Assembly (NCBI RefSeq): GCF_000620165.1
Contig: NZ_JHVN01000001.1
Location: forward strand, 124,001-188,000
Direction: 5' to 3'
DNA: 64,000 nucleotides
Origin: Anoxybacillus tepidamans PS2
GTDB lineage: Bacteria > Bacillota > Bacilli > Bacillales > Anoxybacillaceae
A program made the position numbers and the translations under genes. Of this stretch, positions 17,580 through 26,722 are shown in pieces. The notes below the pieces were generated by a model that worked only from the letters and a program-made list of their open reading frames with translations, was not told the origin of the DNA and ran no database searches. Position 1 is the stretch's first letter. Every line of letters starts with the position of its first letter.

Positions 17580-18452
17580 ATGAAGCGAGCCTTTCAACTA
17601 TTTTTTCTATTAATCATCTTTTTCATCTGCATTTATGTGTTTCCCTTTGCCCCGGAAAAACCGACAAAAGAAACGATCACCTTTTTTCCGCTTGATCGTA
17701 CCGCAACGTTTACTAAAGCAACAACTACTTTACAGGTAAACCAGCCAAAAGAGAAGCGTTCCTATTCGCTTTTTTGGACTGCTTTTTCTTCGTTAAACCA
17801 AAATGCGTACTTGCGGCAAGATATTTCCTTGCTGTTTGCGGACGGGCGGTTAGTCGGAACGTCATCAAAATGGAGAGAAAATAGCAAAACGCTGCTGCAA
17901 GAGCGGGAGATGAAACAAAAGGACAGTCATTTCTTTCAGTCTATTTCTTTTCATTATGCCGAAATTCATCGAAATCATACTATTACAAGCAGCCAGAACA
18001 TGAGTGGAGATCACTTATATGTAGTTGATTCGCCATACTCTCCATTTACTTCTTTTCGCCATCCGAGGACAAATAAAGAAAAAGAATGGCAGCGTATACT
18101 AAATAAAACAATGAATGATCTTCTGCAATACACAGCAAAAGCGATGCTCTCTGAGGCACGGATCAATGAAAAACACTACTACCATTTCTATTTACCGGAG
18201 TTACTTTCCTATAACGAACAACCATTTCCCGACCTCTCTCAAGAAAAAACACAAAAGATGATCGGCTATCTTTGGGAAGGGCTGTATAAAAACTATTTTT
18301 TAGGGATTAGACAAAAAGATGGAACGGTTGTTTCCCCGCTTGGAAGCACCATTCCGCTTCTTTTAATAAGCAAAGATTACTCTCATCTCATCGTTTTGAC
18401 AAAAGCAAAAAACGGGGAAACGGTTCAGCTCATACAACACATTTCCCCTTGA
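17580..18452 (+). CDS. Hypothetical membrane-anchored extracytoplasmic protein
   Basis: 290 residues with a single N-terminal hydrophobic segment (about residues 5-23, LFFLLIIFFICIYVF) and no lipobox, then a soluble domain presumably outside the membrane. GGAGG sits six bases before the ATG. It is transcribed opposite to both neighbours (SpoVAF-like and gluP) and ends four bases before the gluP stop. I do not recognise the family. Being next to a germination gene and a membrane protease suggests an envelope or spore role, but that is only position. Confidence 0.7.
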   Translation: MKRAFQLFFLLIIFFICIYVFPFAPEKPTKETITFFPLDRTATFTKATTTLQVNQPKEKRSYSLFWTAFSSLNQNAYLRQDISLLFADGRLVGTSSKWRENSKTLLQEREMKQKDSHFFQSISFHYAEIHRNHTITSSQNMSGDHLYVVDSPYSPFTSFRHPRTNKEKEWQRILNKTMNDLLQYTAKAMLSEARINEKHYYHFYLPELLSYNEQPFPDLSQEKTQKMIGYLWEGLYKNYFLGIRQKDGTVVSPLGSTIPLLLISKDYSHLIVLTKAKNGETVQLIQHISP

Positions 18453-18456
18453 TTTT

Positions 18457-19602
18457 TCATCGCATGCCGATATATAAACAAACGGCGGTCAAAACAAATG
18501 TAATGAGAAGCGAAAAAAATTGCTTTCCCGATCGACGATGACGGGGCAAATGAACGATGCTCGCCGCTAAAAAACCGCCGATGAGACCACCGATATGCCC
18601 AGCATTATCAATGTTAGGAATCAACAATCCGAGCCCTAAATTCAGCGCTACCAGTCCAATAATATTGGCTCCCATCGTTTGAAAAAAAAGATGGCGATGC
18701 ACCGTGCCGAAATAAAGAAGCGCACCAAACAAACCGAAAATAGCTCCGGACGCTCCGGCCGAAAGCGAGGTCGTAAATAGGAAGCTAGCAAGCGTTCCGA
18801 AAAAACCTCCATATAAATAAATAAAGAGAAAGCGCCATGAACCGTACAAACGCTCTGCCGTCATTCCTAAATAATAAAGCGCCATTGTATTCATAAATAA
18901 ATGGAAAAATCCTATATGTAAGAAAATCGGAGTAATCAACCGCCACCACTCGCCCGCTTTAATCAGCGGGTTAAACTTGGCACCATATTCAATTAAAACT
19001 TCTGGATTCCTGCTGCCGCCCTGCCATTCAAGAACGAGAAACATCAAGACCTGAAGAACTATCAACGCGTATGTAAATAAAGGTTTGCCATATTCAAGCA
19101 ACCTTTTTTCCTTTTCTTGCCGTTCCCTTTCTAAATAAAAAATTCGCCGTTGTATATGCTGTACTGCTGCAAAGGGATCTTCAAAACGCTCTACTTTAGG
19201 CAACAAAACAGGTTCTCTTATCATTTCGCTTATTCTCCTTAAAGACTCTAAAGTGTTAGCTGAATGAATGAGCATCGTCTTTAAAGTGATACGATCCTCT
19301 TGATTGGCGACGATCCATTCCCAGTCATCGACAGGAGGGTATGTAGAAACGTATAAATTTAACACTTGAAAAGAGCGTTTCATATATCGTTTCCGCAACT
19401 GTCCGACTACTTGCCTAGTATATTCGATGTCGCGCTGTAACCAGCTTCCCCAGTCTATATCATGACGGACGAGACGAATAAGCGGAACGTCTTTATAATC
19501 GAATGACTCTAGCCAAATTTCGTGAGGAGCATTTGATAATTTAATAATTCGGTATTGCCTTTTCACAAAAAAATGCACAAGCTGCCAATAAAAAAGCTCC
19601 AC
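18457..19602 (-). CDS. gluP: Rhomboid intramembrane serine protease GluP
   Basis: 381 residues from a GTG at 19602 preceded by GGGAGAGGG; the frame opens slightly upstream at a TTG. A cytoplasmic N-terminal domain of about 170 residues precedes six or seven membrane segments. The catalytic serine is in GASGAIFGLFGA and the histidine in AGHIGGLIGGF. B. subtilis YqgP is about 507 residues with C-terminal TPR repeats; this one stops after the membrane domain and lacks them. The B. subtilis enzyme works with FtsH on membrane proteins including magnesium transporters. Confidence 0.9.
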   Translation of the reverse strand: MELFYWQLVHFFVKRQYRIIKLSNAPHEIWLESFDYKDVPLIRLVRHDIDWGSWLQRDIEYTRQVVGQLRKRYMKRSFQVLNLYVSTYPPVDDWEWIVANQEDRITLKTMLIHSANTLESLRRISEMIREPVLLPKVERFEDPFAAVQHIQRRIFYLERERQEKEKRLLEYGKPLFTYALIVLQVLMFLVLEWQGGSRNPEVLIEYGAKFNPLIKAGEWWRLITPIFLHIGFFHLFMNTMALYYLGMTAERLYGSWRFLFIYLYGGFFGTLASFLFTTSLSAGASGAIFGLFGALLYFGTVHRHLFFQTMGANIIGLVALNLGLGLLIPNIDNAGHIGGLIGGFLAASIVHLPRHRRSGKQFFSLLITFVLTAVCLYIGMR

Positions 19603-19677
19603 GTTTCCCTCTCCCTTTCTCCATAACAGAAACAACCAGCTATTTAGAAGATTTCATTTTTTACCATTGTACCATAA

Positions 19678-19854
19678 TTAACGAAAAATCTGAGAAACAA
19701 TTGTTCTTCGTATCGCAGGAATCCCCATTCCCACACGCACAAGCAGCTTCTGCATTGGCTCAATGCGCATCATTCCGTTAAGTGCTTGGTAACGGTAACG
19801 ATATAAGAGCATGCCCGCTAGAAATAAAAGAATGGAATACATTGTTTTTTTCAT
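19678..19854 (-). CDS. Small membrane-anchored protein, YqgO-like by position
   Basis: 58 residues (MKKTMYSILLFLAGMLLYRY...) with one N-terminal hydrophobic segment and a basic C-terminal half ending SQIFR. GGAGG lies eight bases before the chosen ATG; a second ATG is one codon upstream. In B. subtilis the small gene yqgO lies between yqgP and yqgN, as this does, but I cannot confirm homology. Confidence 0.6.
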   Translation of the reverse strand: MKKTMYSILLFLAGMLLYRYRYQALNGMMRIEPMQKLLVRVGMGIPAIRRTIVSQIFR

Positions 19855-19948
19855 CATGGTCCCCTCCAATTCATCTTTTCCTTATTCTTTTTTCCAAAAA
19901 ACGTGCAAATTATAAAGCGCACCCTTTAGAAAGAGCGCGCTTTATCAA

Positions 19949-20009
19949 TAAACCTTTCCCATCTCCCCGTCGTTTCAAGGCGGGAGCCACTTTTTCTTTT
20001 ATATTAATC
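19949..20009 (+). repeat. Dispersed ~61-nt hairpin repeat, copy 1
   Basis: First 40 bases match copy 3 (43646-43706) at about 32 positions, including ten identical bases GTCGTTTCAA at positions 21-30; the last 20 bases have diverged. Its positions 56-58 (TTA at 20004-20006) are the stop codon of the DUF92 gene on the minus strand. Confidence 0.6.
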
Positions 20010-20780
20010 GATATAAGTCACAAAAAAGTAAACAGCCGTTGAACAAGCAATGGCCAACCAATTGACAAGATCGTTATTGATCAATGGTTTTCCTTTAATT
20101 TGCACCGTCTCTTTGTTGCAATGTTCCTTTTTTTCCGTCTCAATGCCGCACACTCGACAACGGTACAGTGCCTGCCATACCGCTCCCATATAAGTATCAA
20201 AAACACTTCCGAAAAAACCGATCACGCTGATCATAACGACCGAGATACTGCTCCATAAATAAGCACCGATCACAGCAATCACGAGTGCCCCGGAAAATGA
20301 AGCGAGCGTTCCAAGCATCGTCACTGCTCCCGATGTACCGGGTTCTGTTTTTTTCCATGTTGTGATAAGACGCGGGCGGTGTCGGCTAATACTGCCAATT
20401 TCCGACGCCCATGTATCAGCATTGGCGGCCGCGATCGAAACAACAAACATTCCCTCCCAAATAGAAGACGGAAAAAGAAAAGAAAGAATCCCTATGAACG
20501 CCGGAATGCTTCCATTAGCCAACACTTGAATATAATCGCGCTGCGAGCCCTTCTCCACTTTTTCCGCAACTCTCTGTTTTTGCTGCTTTCGAAAATGGCT
20601 CCAAAAACTGGAGCTGGCAAAAAACGCCCCTAGCAACAGCAGCCCTTTCCATGAAAAACCGTAAGCGACTGCCAATCCGACAAGCACAGTGGCCACCGCT
20701 CCCGACACCGAAAGAGAGCGAACTAAAAAGCCGCCAACCGCTACGGCCGCTATGGCGATCAAATATCCCCATTCACTCAT
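20004..20780 (-). CDS. DUF92 family integral membrane protein
   Basis: 258 residues from ATG 20780, eight bases inside the end of yqgN. It has six or seven hydrophobic segments and the DUF92 motifs NADTWASEIG and PGTSGAVTMLGT, with a CRVCGIETEKKEHC cysteine region near residue 210. The family includes plant phytyl-phosphate kinase VTE6 and archaeal proteins, suggesting a CTP-dependent lipid-phosphate kinase role, which is inference for bacteria. Its stop codon lies within a dispersed repeat. Confidence 0.82.
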   Translation of the reverse strand: MSEWGYLIAIAAVAVGGFLVRSLSVSGAVATVLVGLAVAYGFSWKGLLLLGAFFASSSFWSHFRKQQKQRVAEKVEKGSQRDYIQVLANGSIPAFIGILSFLFPSSIWEGMFVVSIAAANADTWASEIGSISRHRPRLITTWKKTEPGTSGAVTMLGTLASFSGALVIAVIGAYLWSSISVVMISVIGFFGSVFDTYMGAVWQALYRCRVCGIETEKKEHCNKETVQIKGKPLINNDLVNWLAIACSTAVYFFVTYID

Positions 20781-21342
20781 GGCACACAATAACCTTGTCG
20801 TTTGTAATAATCATGCCAACGGGAATATCATGAGGCTCGACAGGAAGCTGCGGAACAATTTGAAAATGGTACGCTAATGAAATGGTCGGTTTTAAGAAAT
20901 GTTGCAAGTAGCGATCGTAATATCCGCCGCCATAACCAATTCGGTACCCATCTTCCGAAAAACATACGCCCGGGACGATCATAACACTTATGTCACCTGC
21001 AGAAATTTCTTCTGTTATCGCTTCAATCGGCTCCTGCAACCCAAAATAGACAGACTCCAACTGATCAAATGAACGAATGGCACGAAACGTCATCGTTTTT
21101 AAAGCAGGGTCGCATTTCGGTACACATACGATTTTTCCTTCCTGCCATGCTTTTTCGATAATCGGTTTTGTATTCACCTCATGGCCCTTTGAAACCGTTA
21201 TGCCGATCGTTGTTGCCTGTTGCCAAACCGGAAGCTCATACAATTTCTCCGCAATTTGCTGGTCATATATCCGTTTTTCCGTTTCATCCAATTGGCGTAA
21301 TCTTTTTTGGATTTGCATGCGAATCGCTTTTTTTTCTTCCAT
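20773..21342 (-). CDS. yqgN: 5-formyltetrahydrofolate cyclo-ligase
   Basis: 189 residues. The enzyme converts 5-formyl-THF to 5,10-methenyl-THF with ATP. The C-terminal signature VPGVCFSEDGYRIGYGGGYYDRYL is clear (residues about 118-142), and the N terminus has the usual KKAIRMQIQKRL basic helix. Start ATG 21342 follows GGAAGGGAAGC. It overlaps the DUF92 gene by eight bases, implying coupling. Confidence 0.93.
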   Translation of the reverse strand: MEEKKAIRMQIQKRLRQLDETEKRIYDQQIAEKLYELPVWQQATTIGITVSKGHEVNTKPIIEKAWQEGKIVCVPKCDPALKTMTFRAIRSFDQLESVYFGLQEPIEAITEEISAGDISVMIVPGVCFSEDGYRIGYGGGYYDRYLQHFLKPTISLAYHFQIVPQLPVEPHDIPVGMIITNDKVIVCHE

Positions 21343-21369
21343 TTTGCTTCCCTTCCATCCACTATTTAA

Positions 21370-21401
21370 TAAAAAAGCAGCAGGAAATCCTTTCCTACTG
21401 C

Positions 21402-21404
<3 letters not shown>
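21370..21404 (-). terminator. Terminator of rpmG
   Basis: AGCAGTAGGAAA / TTTCCTGCTGCT stem (one G-U pair) followed on the minus strand by TTTTTTATT, overlapping the rpmG stop. Confidence 0.85.
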
Positions 21405-21578
<174 letters not shown>

Positions 21579-21633
21579 TTATAATCAGACTTTTCTATGA
21601 TAGCACTTTTTTGCGTCAATTTCCATATTTAAT

Positions 21634-24027
21634 TTATACATTTTGATATTGGCGGATTTTTTTTATATAGTAGGTTACTGCATCCCGTGCTTTTTGTCCA
21701 TCCAACGCCTCGGAGTAAATCGTGAATGCCGGCTGATCCAATTCTGGTAAAATAAACGTCCATCCTCCGTCAGGATGATATACTTTAATACCGTCATTTA
21801 CATCGATGTTTGCCTCTACTTCCTCCTCCATCAACTTGCGCATCACTAGAGCGCGGGCATTCCACGGACAAAAGACATACTCTCTAAGCCAATACATGTG
21901 GGGAATCGAAGCGATCAACTGCGACAATGGGCGCCCTTCGATAGATAAAAACTGGAGCAATTGGACAAGCGCATAAATCGCGTCATAGCAAAAATGAAAA
22001 GGATGAGACCATGCACGCAACATCTCTCTTCGTGCTCCATTCATCCGTTTGATTTTCCCGTTGAGACGTTCAGCAATCCCTTCAAGAGCAGAGGGAGCAT
22101 AATTGGGAATCGGTACCGGATGATTGGAATGGAACCATAATGAAACAATCGTATAAAGAGAGAGAAGCTGCTCTTCTGGCACCATATTTCCGCGCTCATC
22201 CATAAGTGAAAACCGTTCCCCGTCACTATTCGTAATGATAGCAAATAGAGCATTCGCCGTTTTCATATAGTTTGCTAACTCATAAGCAGGTTCGTTTTTA
22301 AACATAATCATTTCACAATGATGGTTGCGAAAGATCTCTTCTACGAGACGGTGAACGTTGGACTCTCCAACAACAACGACTTTGCAGCCGCTAAGCGGCA
22401 AATGGATTTGTTTTTGTACCGCCTGAACGTAGGGGGTACTTGGACGCAAATGATGTTCGGAAAAACCAATTTGATTAAGAGAGGCACGGCGAATTTGCTC
22501 TTGAACAAAAGCATGCTCGATCATTTTTTCTTGAAAACGATCAATGGGGTACCCGCTTTGATCATAAAAGTCAATATAGACGGTTTGTTCTTTTTCGTCT
22601 AAAAAGATATAGACCCCTCCGTCATAGGCCGATTGCAATAACTGATGGCGCACAACGGGAGCTGTCACGCTTTCCGCCCATTCAGCTGTATGCACACCTG
22701 AAGCATGCAGCCCTTGAGCGAACGCTTGTTTAATGAGGTGTGTAAACGGATGCCCGTCACTGGCAATAATAATTTTCCCGTTAATCGGAATAGTGCTTCC
22801 ATAAGCAGAAGCTAGCTTCGAAGCATATTCTGGAGTCATTTCGATGTTAGCAGCACCCGAAATGCCGCGCGTCCCGAATAGCGGCTTTTGTGTTTGCTTT
22901 CCCCAAAATACCGAAGAATGGACAACCGTTCCTTCCGCGATCGTTTTCCCTGGCCAGATCTTAATATTCGGTTTTACATGCACATTAGACTGAAGCATAC
23001 AATGGCTGCCAACGACAGATTGTTCCAGCAATTCTACACGGTTCGCTAAATACGTATCGCTCGCTAGTATACTGCCGCGCAGTTCACAATGCTTTCCAAT
23101 GTAGGCGCGCTCCCAGATGATGCTTCTCTTAATCGAAGTTTGCTCTTGCACGTGCGTATTCGCTCCAATAACGCAATAAGCGTCAATTTTTACATTTTTG
23201 CGAATCGTGGCCCCTTTGTCAATAAACGAAGGCCCCATAATAACCGCACCGTCCTCGATTTGTACATCCGACCCGACCCAAACATGGGGAAACAATTCCT
23301 TTCCTTTAATTGAAACATTGACATGTTTATTTAAAATATCGATGTGTGCTTTTCGATATTGTTGAATCGTACCGATATCAAGCCAGTACCCTTTAGCTAA
23401 AAACGCATATAAAGGGGCGTCTTTTTGCAATAACAACGGAAAAACATCGCTGCTGAAATCACATTTTTCGCGTTCGTTAATATATGTTAAAATACCTGGT
23501 TCGCAAATATAAATGCCTGTGTTCACAAAATCACTATACACTTCATTCCATTTTGGCTTTTCAATTAACTGTTTAACTTTCCCTTCACGGGAAACGATCA
23601 TCCCGCCGTAATCGAGCGGATGCGCCTTTTGCGACATCACAACCGTAGCAAGCGCGCGGCGCTGGCGGTGAAACTCGACCGCTTCTAATAAATTAATATC
23701 AGTTAGCGCATCTCCGCTCACTACCACAAACGTATCGTCGATAAAAGAAGCAGCGTTTTTAACGCTTCCAGCTGTACCGAGCGGCTCGCTCTCTTCGAAA
23801 TAGAAAATGTTCACTCCAAAACGTTGTCCGTCTCCAAAATAGTTTTTAATAGCCTCCCCCAAATATTGAATCGTGATGGCAATATCGGTCACCCCAAACC
23901 GCTTAAGCCACTCGACTGCATATTCGAGCACGGGCTTTCCGACAAGCGGTACCATCGGCTTTGGAACATTACAAGTAAGCGGACGCAGGCGCGTTCCTCT
24001 TCCTCCAGCCATAATGACAGCTTTCAC
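21634..24027 (-). CDS. NDP-sugar pyrophosphorylase fused to a degenerate phosphomannomutase-like domain
   Basis: 797 residues, GTG start. Residues 1-230: nucleotidyltransferase with MAGGRGTRLRPLT, VPKPMVPL, SGDALTD and EKP motifs. Residues 250-375: left-handed beta-helix hexapeptide repeats. Residues 383-797: an alpha-D-phosphohexomutase-like domain opening with FGTRGISG. In that last domain the phosphoserine loop (normally TASHNP) is not found; the aligned place reads DGGVYIFLDEKEQ (about 469-481). The metal loop DGDGDR has become NSDGER (600-605). The first domain should make an NDP-sugar (GDP-mannose or similar); the mutase domain is probably inactive or regulatory. Confidence 0.85.
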   Translation of the reverse strand: MKAVIMAGGRGTRLRPLTCNVPKPMVPLVGKPVLEYAVEWLKRFGVTDIAITIQYLGEAIKNYFGDGQRFGVNIFYFEESEPLGTAGSVKNAASFIDDTFVVVSGDALTDINLLEAVEFHRQRRALATVVMSQKAHPLDYGGMIVSREGKVKQLIEKPKWNEVYSDFVNTGIYICEPGILTYINEREKCDFSSDVFPLLLQKDAPLYAFLAKGYWLDIGTIQQYRKAHIDILNKHVNVSIKGKELFPHVWVGSDVQIEDGAVIMGPSFIDKGATIRKNVKIDAYCVIGANTHVQEQTSIKRSIIWERAYIGKHCELRGSILASDTYLANRVELLEQSVVGSHCMLQSNVHVKPNIKIWPGKTIAEGTVVHSSVFWGKQTQKPLFGTRGISGAANIEMTPEYASKLASAYGSTIPINGKIIIASDGHPFTHLIKQAFAQGLHASGVHTAEWAESVTAPVVRHQLLQSAYDGGVYIFLDEKEQTVYIDFYDQSGYPIDRFQEKMIEHAFVQEQIRRASLNQIGFSEHHLRPSTPYVQAVQKQIHLPLSGCKVVVVGESNVHRLVEEIFRNHHCEMIMFKNEPAYELANYMKTANALFAIITNSDGERFSLMDERGNMVPEEQLLSLYTIVSLWFHSNHPVPIPNYAPSALEGIAERLNGKIKRMNGARREMLRAWSHPFHFCYDAIYALVQLLQFLSIEGRPLSQLIASIPHMYWLREYVFCPWNARALVMRKLMEEEVEANIDVNDGIKVYHPDGGWTFILPELDQPAFTIYSEALDGQKARDAVTYYIKKIRQYQNV

Positions 24028-24176
24028 ATCCCCTCACCCCCTATTCCGATTTTGACAGAATCTTCCCGCAACATTTCCTCAATTTCCATTTTATTTCTTT
24101 CGAATGACGCTTACAATATGGACATTTTGTCGATTTTATACATTTATTTATGATATATTCAAAAAGGGTGATAGTA

Positions 24177-24533
24177 ATGATGGAATATGCAATGGTTGCA
24201 CTTATAATCATATCGCTGCTTCTTTTCGTTGTTTCGTTTTTTGGGAAAGATCGTCTAAAAAGTATGGAGGAACAGATTGATCATTTAACGCTTTCGCTGG
24301 CCCAAGAAACGTATCAAATTAAAAAGCGGATACAAATATTAGAAGAAGAACTGCTAATAAACAATGAACAACATTGGCAAACGGCTTCCAAACGAAGCGA
24401 TGATCCGCATGTGTCCGTTCGCGACCGCGTATGGATGCTTTACAAACAGGGGCTTTCGAACGAGCAAATTGCGCGTGAAACAGCATTGACGGTCGAAGAA
24501 GTACGGATGATTTTGCGAGGGATGACTCGATGA
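24177..24533 (+). CDS. yqzD: YqzD-like membrane-anchored coiled-coil protein
   Basis: 118 residues with one N-terminal membrane segment (about 5-22), a heptad-like coiled coil (SMEEQIDHLTLSLAQETYQI and on) and a C-terminal helix-turn-helix-like stretch (GLSNEQIARETALTVEEVRM). The overlap with the next gene (ATGA at 24530) implies coupling. In B. subtilis yqzC and yqzD lie beside pstBB; position and size fit YqzD, but the symbol is tentative. Function unknown. Confidence 0.65.
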   Translation: MMEYAMVALIIISLLLFVVSFFGKDRLKSMEEQIDHLTLSLAQETYQIKKRIQILEEELLINNEQHWQTASKRSDDPHVSVRDRVWMLYKQGLSNEQIARETALTVEEVRMILRGMTR

Positions 24534-24985
24534 ATAAAGGGATCATTCGTGCGTTTGCGCTCGGAATATTATTAGCAACCGCTTGCCTTGGAACAATTTA
24601 CTACAGCACACCTTCCGAGCCGCTGACTAAGTCAGAGCTTGATGCATACTTGAAAAAAAATAAGCTCGTTCTTCTTAGCGAAAACGAATATAAAGCGCTT
24701 CAGGAAGCCGCTAAGAAGAAAGGACAAATAAACACGCCGCAAAAGCTAAAGCCTGAACCGCCAAAAACGATTCATATTTATCATCTTGTTATTAAACAAG
24801 GGGACGTGCCTGAGAAGTTTGCGAAAGAGTTAGAAGAAGCTCATATTATTGCTGACGCGAAAGGGCTGACAGACTATTTGGAGGCGCACGGCCTCACACG
24901 TGCCGTTCGCCCTGGCACATACGAAATACGCAGCGACATGCAGTATGAAGAAATTGCACAAATTTTAACAAACACAAAAAGGTGA
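24530..24985 (+). CDS. yqzC: YqzC-like protein related to the MltG N-terminal region
   Basis: 151 residues: a membrane anchor (about 5-25), a linker with charged residues, then a domain with HIYHLVIKQGDVPEKFAKEL and GLTRAVRPGTYEIRSDMQYE. The second half resembles the LysM-like and G-x-Y-x-I part of MltG/YceG proteins without the catalytic domain. It is coupled to the upstream gene by a four-base overlap and ends at a terminator facing phoU. Tentatively YqzC by synteny with pstB. Confidence 0.68.
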   Translation: MNKGIIRAFALGILLATACLGTIYYSTPSEPLTKSELDAYLKKNKLVLLSENEYKALQEAAKKKGQINTPQKLKPEPPKTIHIYHLVIKQGDVPEKFAKELEEAHIIADAKGLTDYLEAHGLTRAVRPGTYEIRSDMQYEEIAQILTNTKR

Positions 24986-25014
24986 ACCTTCTTTTGCATA
25001 AGGTTCACCTTTTT
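24977..25014. terminator. Bidirectional terminator between yqzC and phoU
   Basis: AAAAAGGTGAACCTT / AAGGTTCACCTTTTT stem with a short T-rich loop. It serves both convergent units. Confidence 0.88.
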
Positions 25015-25016
25015 AC

Positions 25017-25670
25017 TTATCCATTTAAATCATAATGTCTTCCTTTGACAAGATAAATTACGTGTTCCGCTAGATTGGTGGCATGGTCTGCTGTCCGCTC
25101 AATGTATCGGGCAACTAAAGAAAGCTGGTTCGCTTGAGCAAAGCTGTCTTGATTATTTTTAGTCAGCTGCAGCAAATCTTTCATAATCTGACCGTATAAT
25201 TCATCCACTTCATCGTCCATGTCCGACGTTTTCCGCGCCAATTCTACATCTTCGTCATAATATGCTTTTAATCCTAACGACACCATCTCGAGTGCGATAT
25301 GATGCATACGGACGATTTTTTCCGTCTCCATTACAAACGGTTGATCTCCCATTCGAATCGTCGCCTTCGCAATATTGACTGCAAAATCAGCGATTCGTTC
25401 AATATCTGTTGCGATTTTAATAGCGACAATAATCCGTCGTAAATCGATCGCCACCGGTTGTTGCTTCGCTATAAGCAAAATGGCGAAATCGTTAATCTCT
25501 TCTTCAAGCACATCAATTTTGTTGTCCCGTTCAATAATTTCAAGCGCTTGATCAATGCTTTTCGTTTGAAACGCCTCAATGGACTGGCGCAACGCTGTTT
25601 TTGTCAAATCCCCAATCTCCACCAATTTTTGGCGCAGCGTTTTTAAGTCATAGTCAAATTTTCCTCTCAT
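25017..25670 (-). CDS. phoU: Phosphate signalling complex protein PhoU
   Basis: 217 residues from ATG 25670 (MRGKFDYDLKTLRQ); the frame continues upstream into pstB. Two tandem three-helix PhoU repeats (about 10-100 and 115-210) with the family pattern ERDNKIDVLEEEIN and ERIADFAVNIAK near residue 83, repeated as ERTADHATNLAE near residue 196. PhoU damps phosphate import and histidine-kinase signalling. It is 22 bases downstream of pstB and shares its PhoP-type promoter. B. subtilis lacks phoU in its pst operon. Confidence 0.93.
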   Translation of the reverse strand: MRGKFDYDLKTLRQKLVEIGDLTKTALRQSIEAFQTKSIDQALEIIERDNKIDVLEEEINDFAILLIAKQQPVAIDLRRIIVAIKIATDIERIADFAVNIAKATIRMGDQPFVMETEKIVRMHHIALEMVSLGLKAYYDEDVELARKTSDMDDEVDELYGQIMKDLLQLTKNNQDSFAQANQLSLVARYIERTADHATNLAEHVIYLVKGRHYDLNG

Positions 25671-25692
25671 CGCCACTCTGCTCCCTTTTCTC

Positions 25693-26505
25693 TTATCCAA
25701 ATCGTCCTGTAATATAGTCCTCTGTGCGTTTGTCGGCTGGTGTTGAGAACAACTGGTTGGTATCGGCGTATTCAACAACTTCACCGTTTAAGAAAAACGC
25801 CGTTTTATCGGAAATGCGCGCTGCCTGCTGCATGTTATGAGTCACGATAATAATGCTGTATCGTTCTTTTAGTTCTTCGATGAGCTCTTCTACCTTTAAC
25901 GTTGAAATTGGGTCGAGAGCTGAAGTTGGTTCATCCATTAAAATGACGTCCGGTTCAATCGCGAGGCATCGGGCGATACATAAACGTTGCTGTTGTCCGC
26001 CGGATAAACCGTTCGCATGGTCATGCAGCCGGTCTTTTACTTCATCCCATAGCGCAGCACCGCGCAAACTTTTTTCAACGATTTCATCTAACGTTTTTTT
26101 ATCGCGAATGCCATGAATGCGCGGACCATAGGCCACGTTATCGTAAATGGATTTCGGGAACGGATTCGGTTTTTGGAACACCATTCCGACTTGTGTGCGC
26201 AATTCTTCAACACGATACGACTTATCGAAAATATTTCGGCCGCGATACATGATCTCTCCTGATGTGCGGACGTTCGGCACCAATTCGATCATTCGATTCA
26301 ATGTCTTAATATATGTCGATTTTCCGCAGCCGGACGGGCCGATAATAGCTGTTACTTCATTTTCGTAAATATCGAGATGAATATTTTTTAAAGCGTGATG
26401 CTCACCGTACCACAAATTTAGTTCATTCGTACGATATACGACATTTTTTTTCCCCATCGCTTCCGGCTTAACTGCCGTCTGCTCCTTTACAATTGTTAAT
26501 CCCAT
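25693..26505 (-). CDS. pstB: Phosphate ABC transporter ATP-binding protein PstB
   Basis: 270 residues from ATG 26505, 11 bases after GGAGG. Walker [13 protein letters not shown] (about 53-64), Q-loop [10 protein letters not shown], signature LSGGQQQRL, Walker [12 protein letters not shown], and the H-loop VTHNMQQA are all present. PstB drives high-affinity phosphate import with PstA and PstC. Those permease genes are not adjacent: they lie at 38073-39888. pstB-phoU is preceded by its own PhoP-box promoter, which explains how it can be induced separately. Confidence 0.95.
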   Translation of the reverse strand: MGLTIVKEQTAVKPEAMGKKNVVYRTNELNLWYGEHHALKNIHLDIYENEVTAIIGPSGCGKSTYIKTLNRMIELVPNVRTSGEIMYRGRNIFDKSYRVEELRTQVGMVFQKPNPFPKSIYDNVAYGPRIHGIRDKKTLDEIVEKSLRGAALWDEVKDRLHDHANGLSGGQQQRLCIARCLAIEPDVILMDEPTSALDPISTLKVEELIEELKERYSIIIVTHNMQQAARISDKTAFFLNGEVVEYADTNQLFSTPADKRTEDYITGRFG

Positions 26506-26637
26506 TGAATCATCTTCCTCCATCCGTATGAACTTAATGAGCCAATGATCCCCAAAAATTTTCTCTCTCTACCCTTTTGTACAAGCGACAAATTTCGCAA
26601 CGAACACATATAAAGCCATCGTTTTTATCACACTTTT

Positions 26638-26691
26638 AGCATACTATCCGACTTTTAATCATGTTTTAAGGGATTGTTAAGCTTTTGTAAA
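26638..26691 (-). promoter_or_regulatory. PhoP-box promoter of pstB-phoU
   Basis: On the minus strand four hexamers TTTACA (26691-26686), TTAACA (26680-26675), TTAAAA (26669-26664) and TTAAAA (26658-26653) recur at exact 11-bp steps, followed after 9 bp by TATGCT (26643-26638) as the -10. This matches the direct-repeat PhoP box (TT(A/T)ACA-like, about 5-bp spacers) known from Bacillus Pho genes. The geometry is identical to the pstS promoter at 40900-40953. Confidence 0.82.
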
Positions 26692-26694
26692 ACA

Positions 26695-26722
26695 AAAAAG
26701 GCACTTAAAAAAGTGCCTTTTT
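26695..26722. terminator. Hairpin terminator just upstream of the pstB promoter
   Basis: AAAAAGGCACTT / AAGTGCCTTTTT perfect stem with a four-base loop. It insulates pstB-phoU from upstream transcription and abuts the first PhoP hexamer. Confidence 0.85.
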
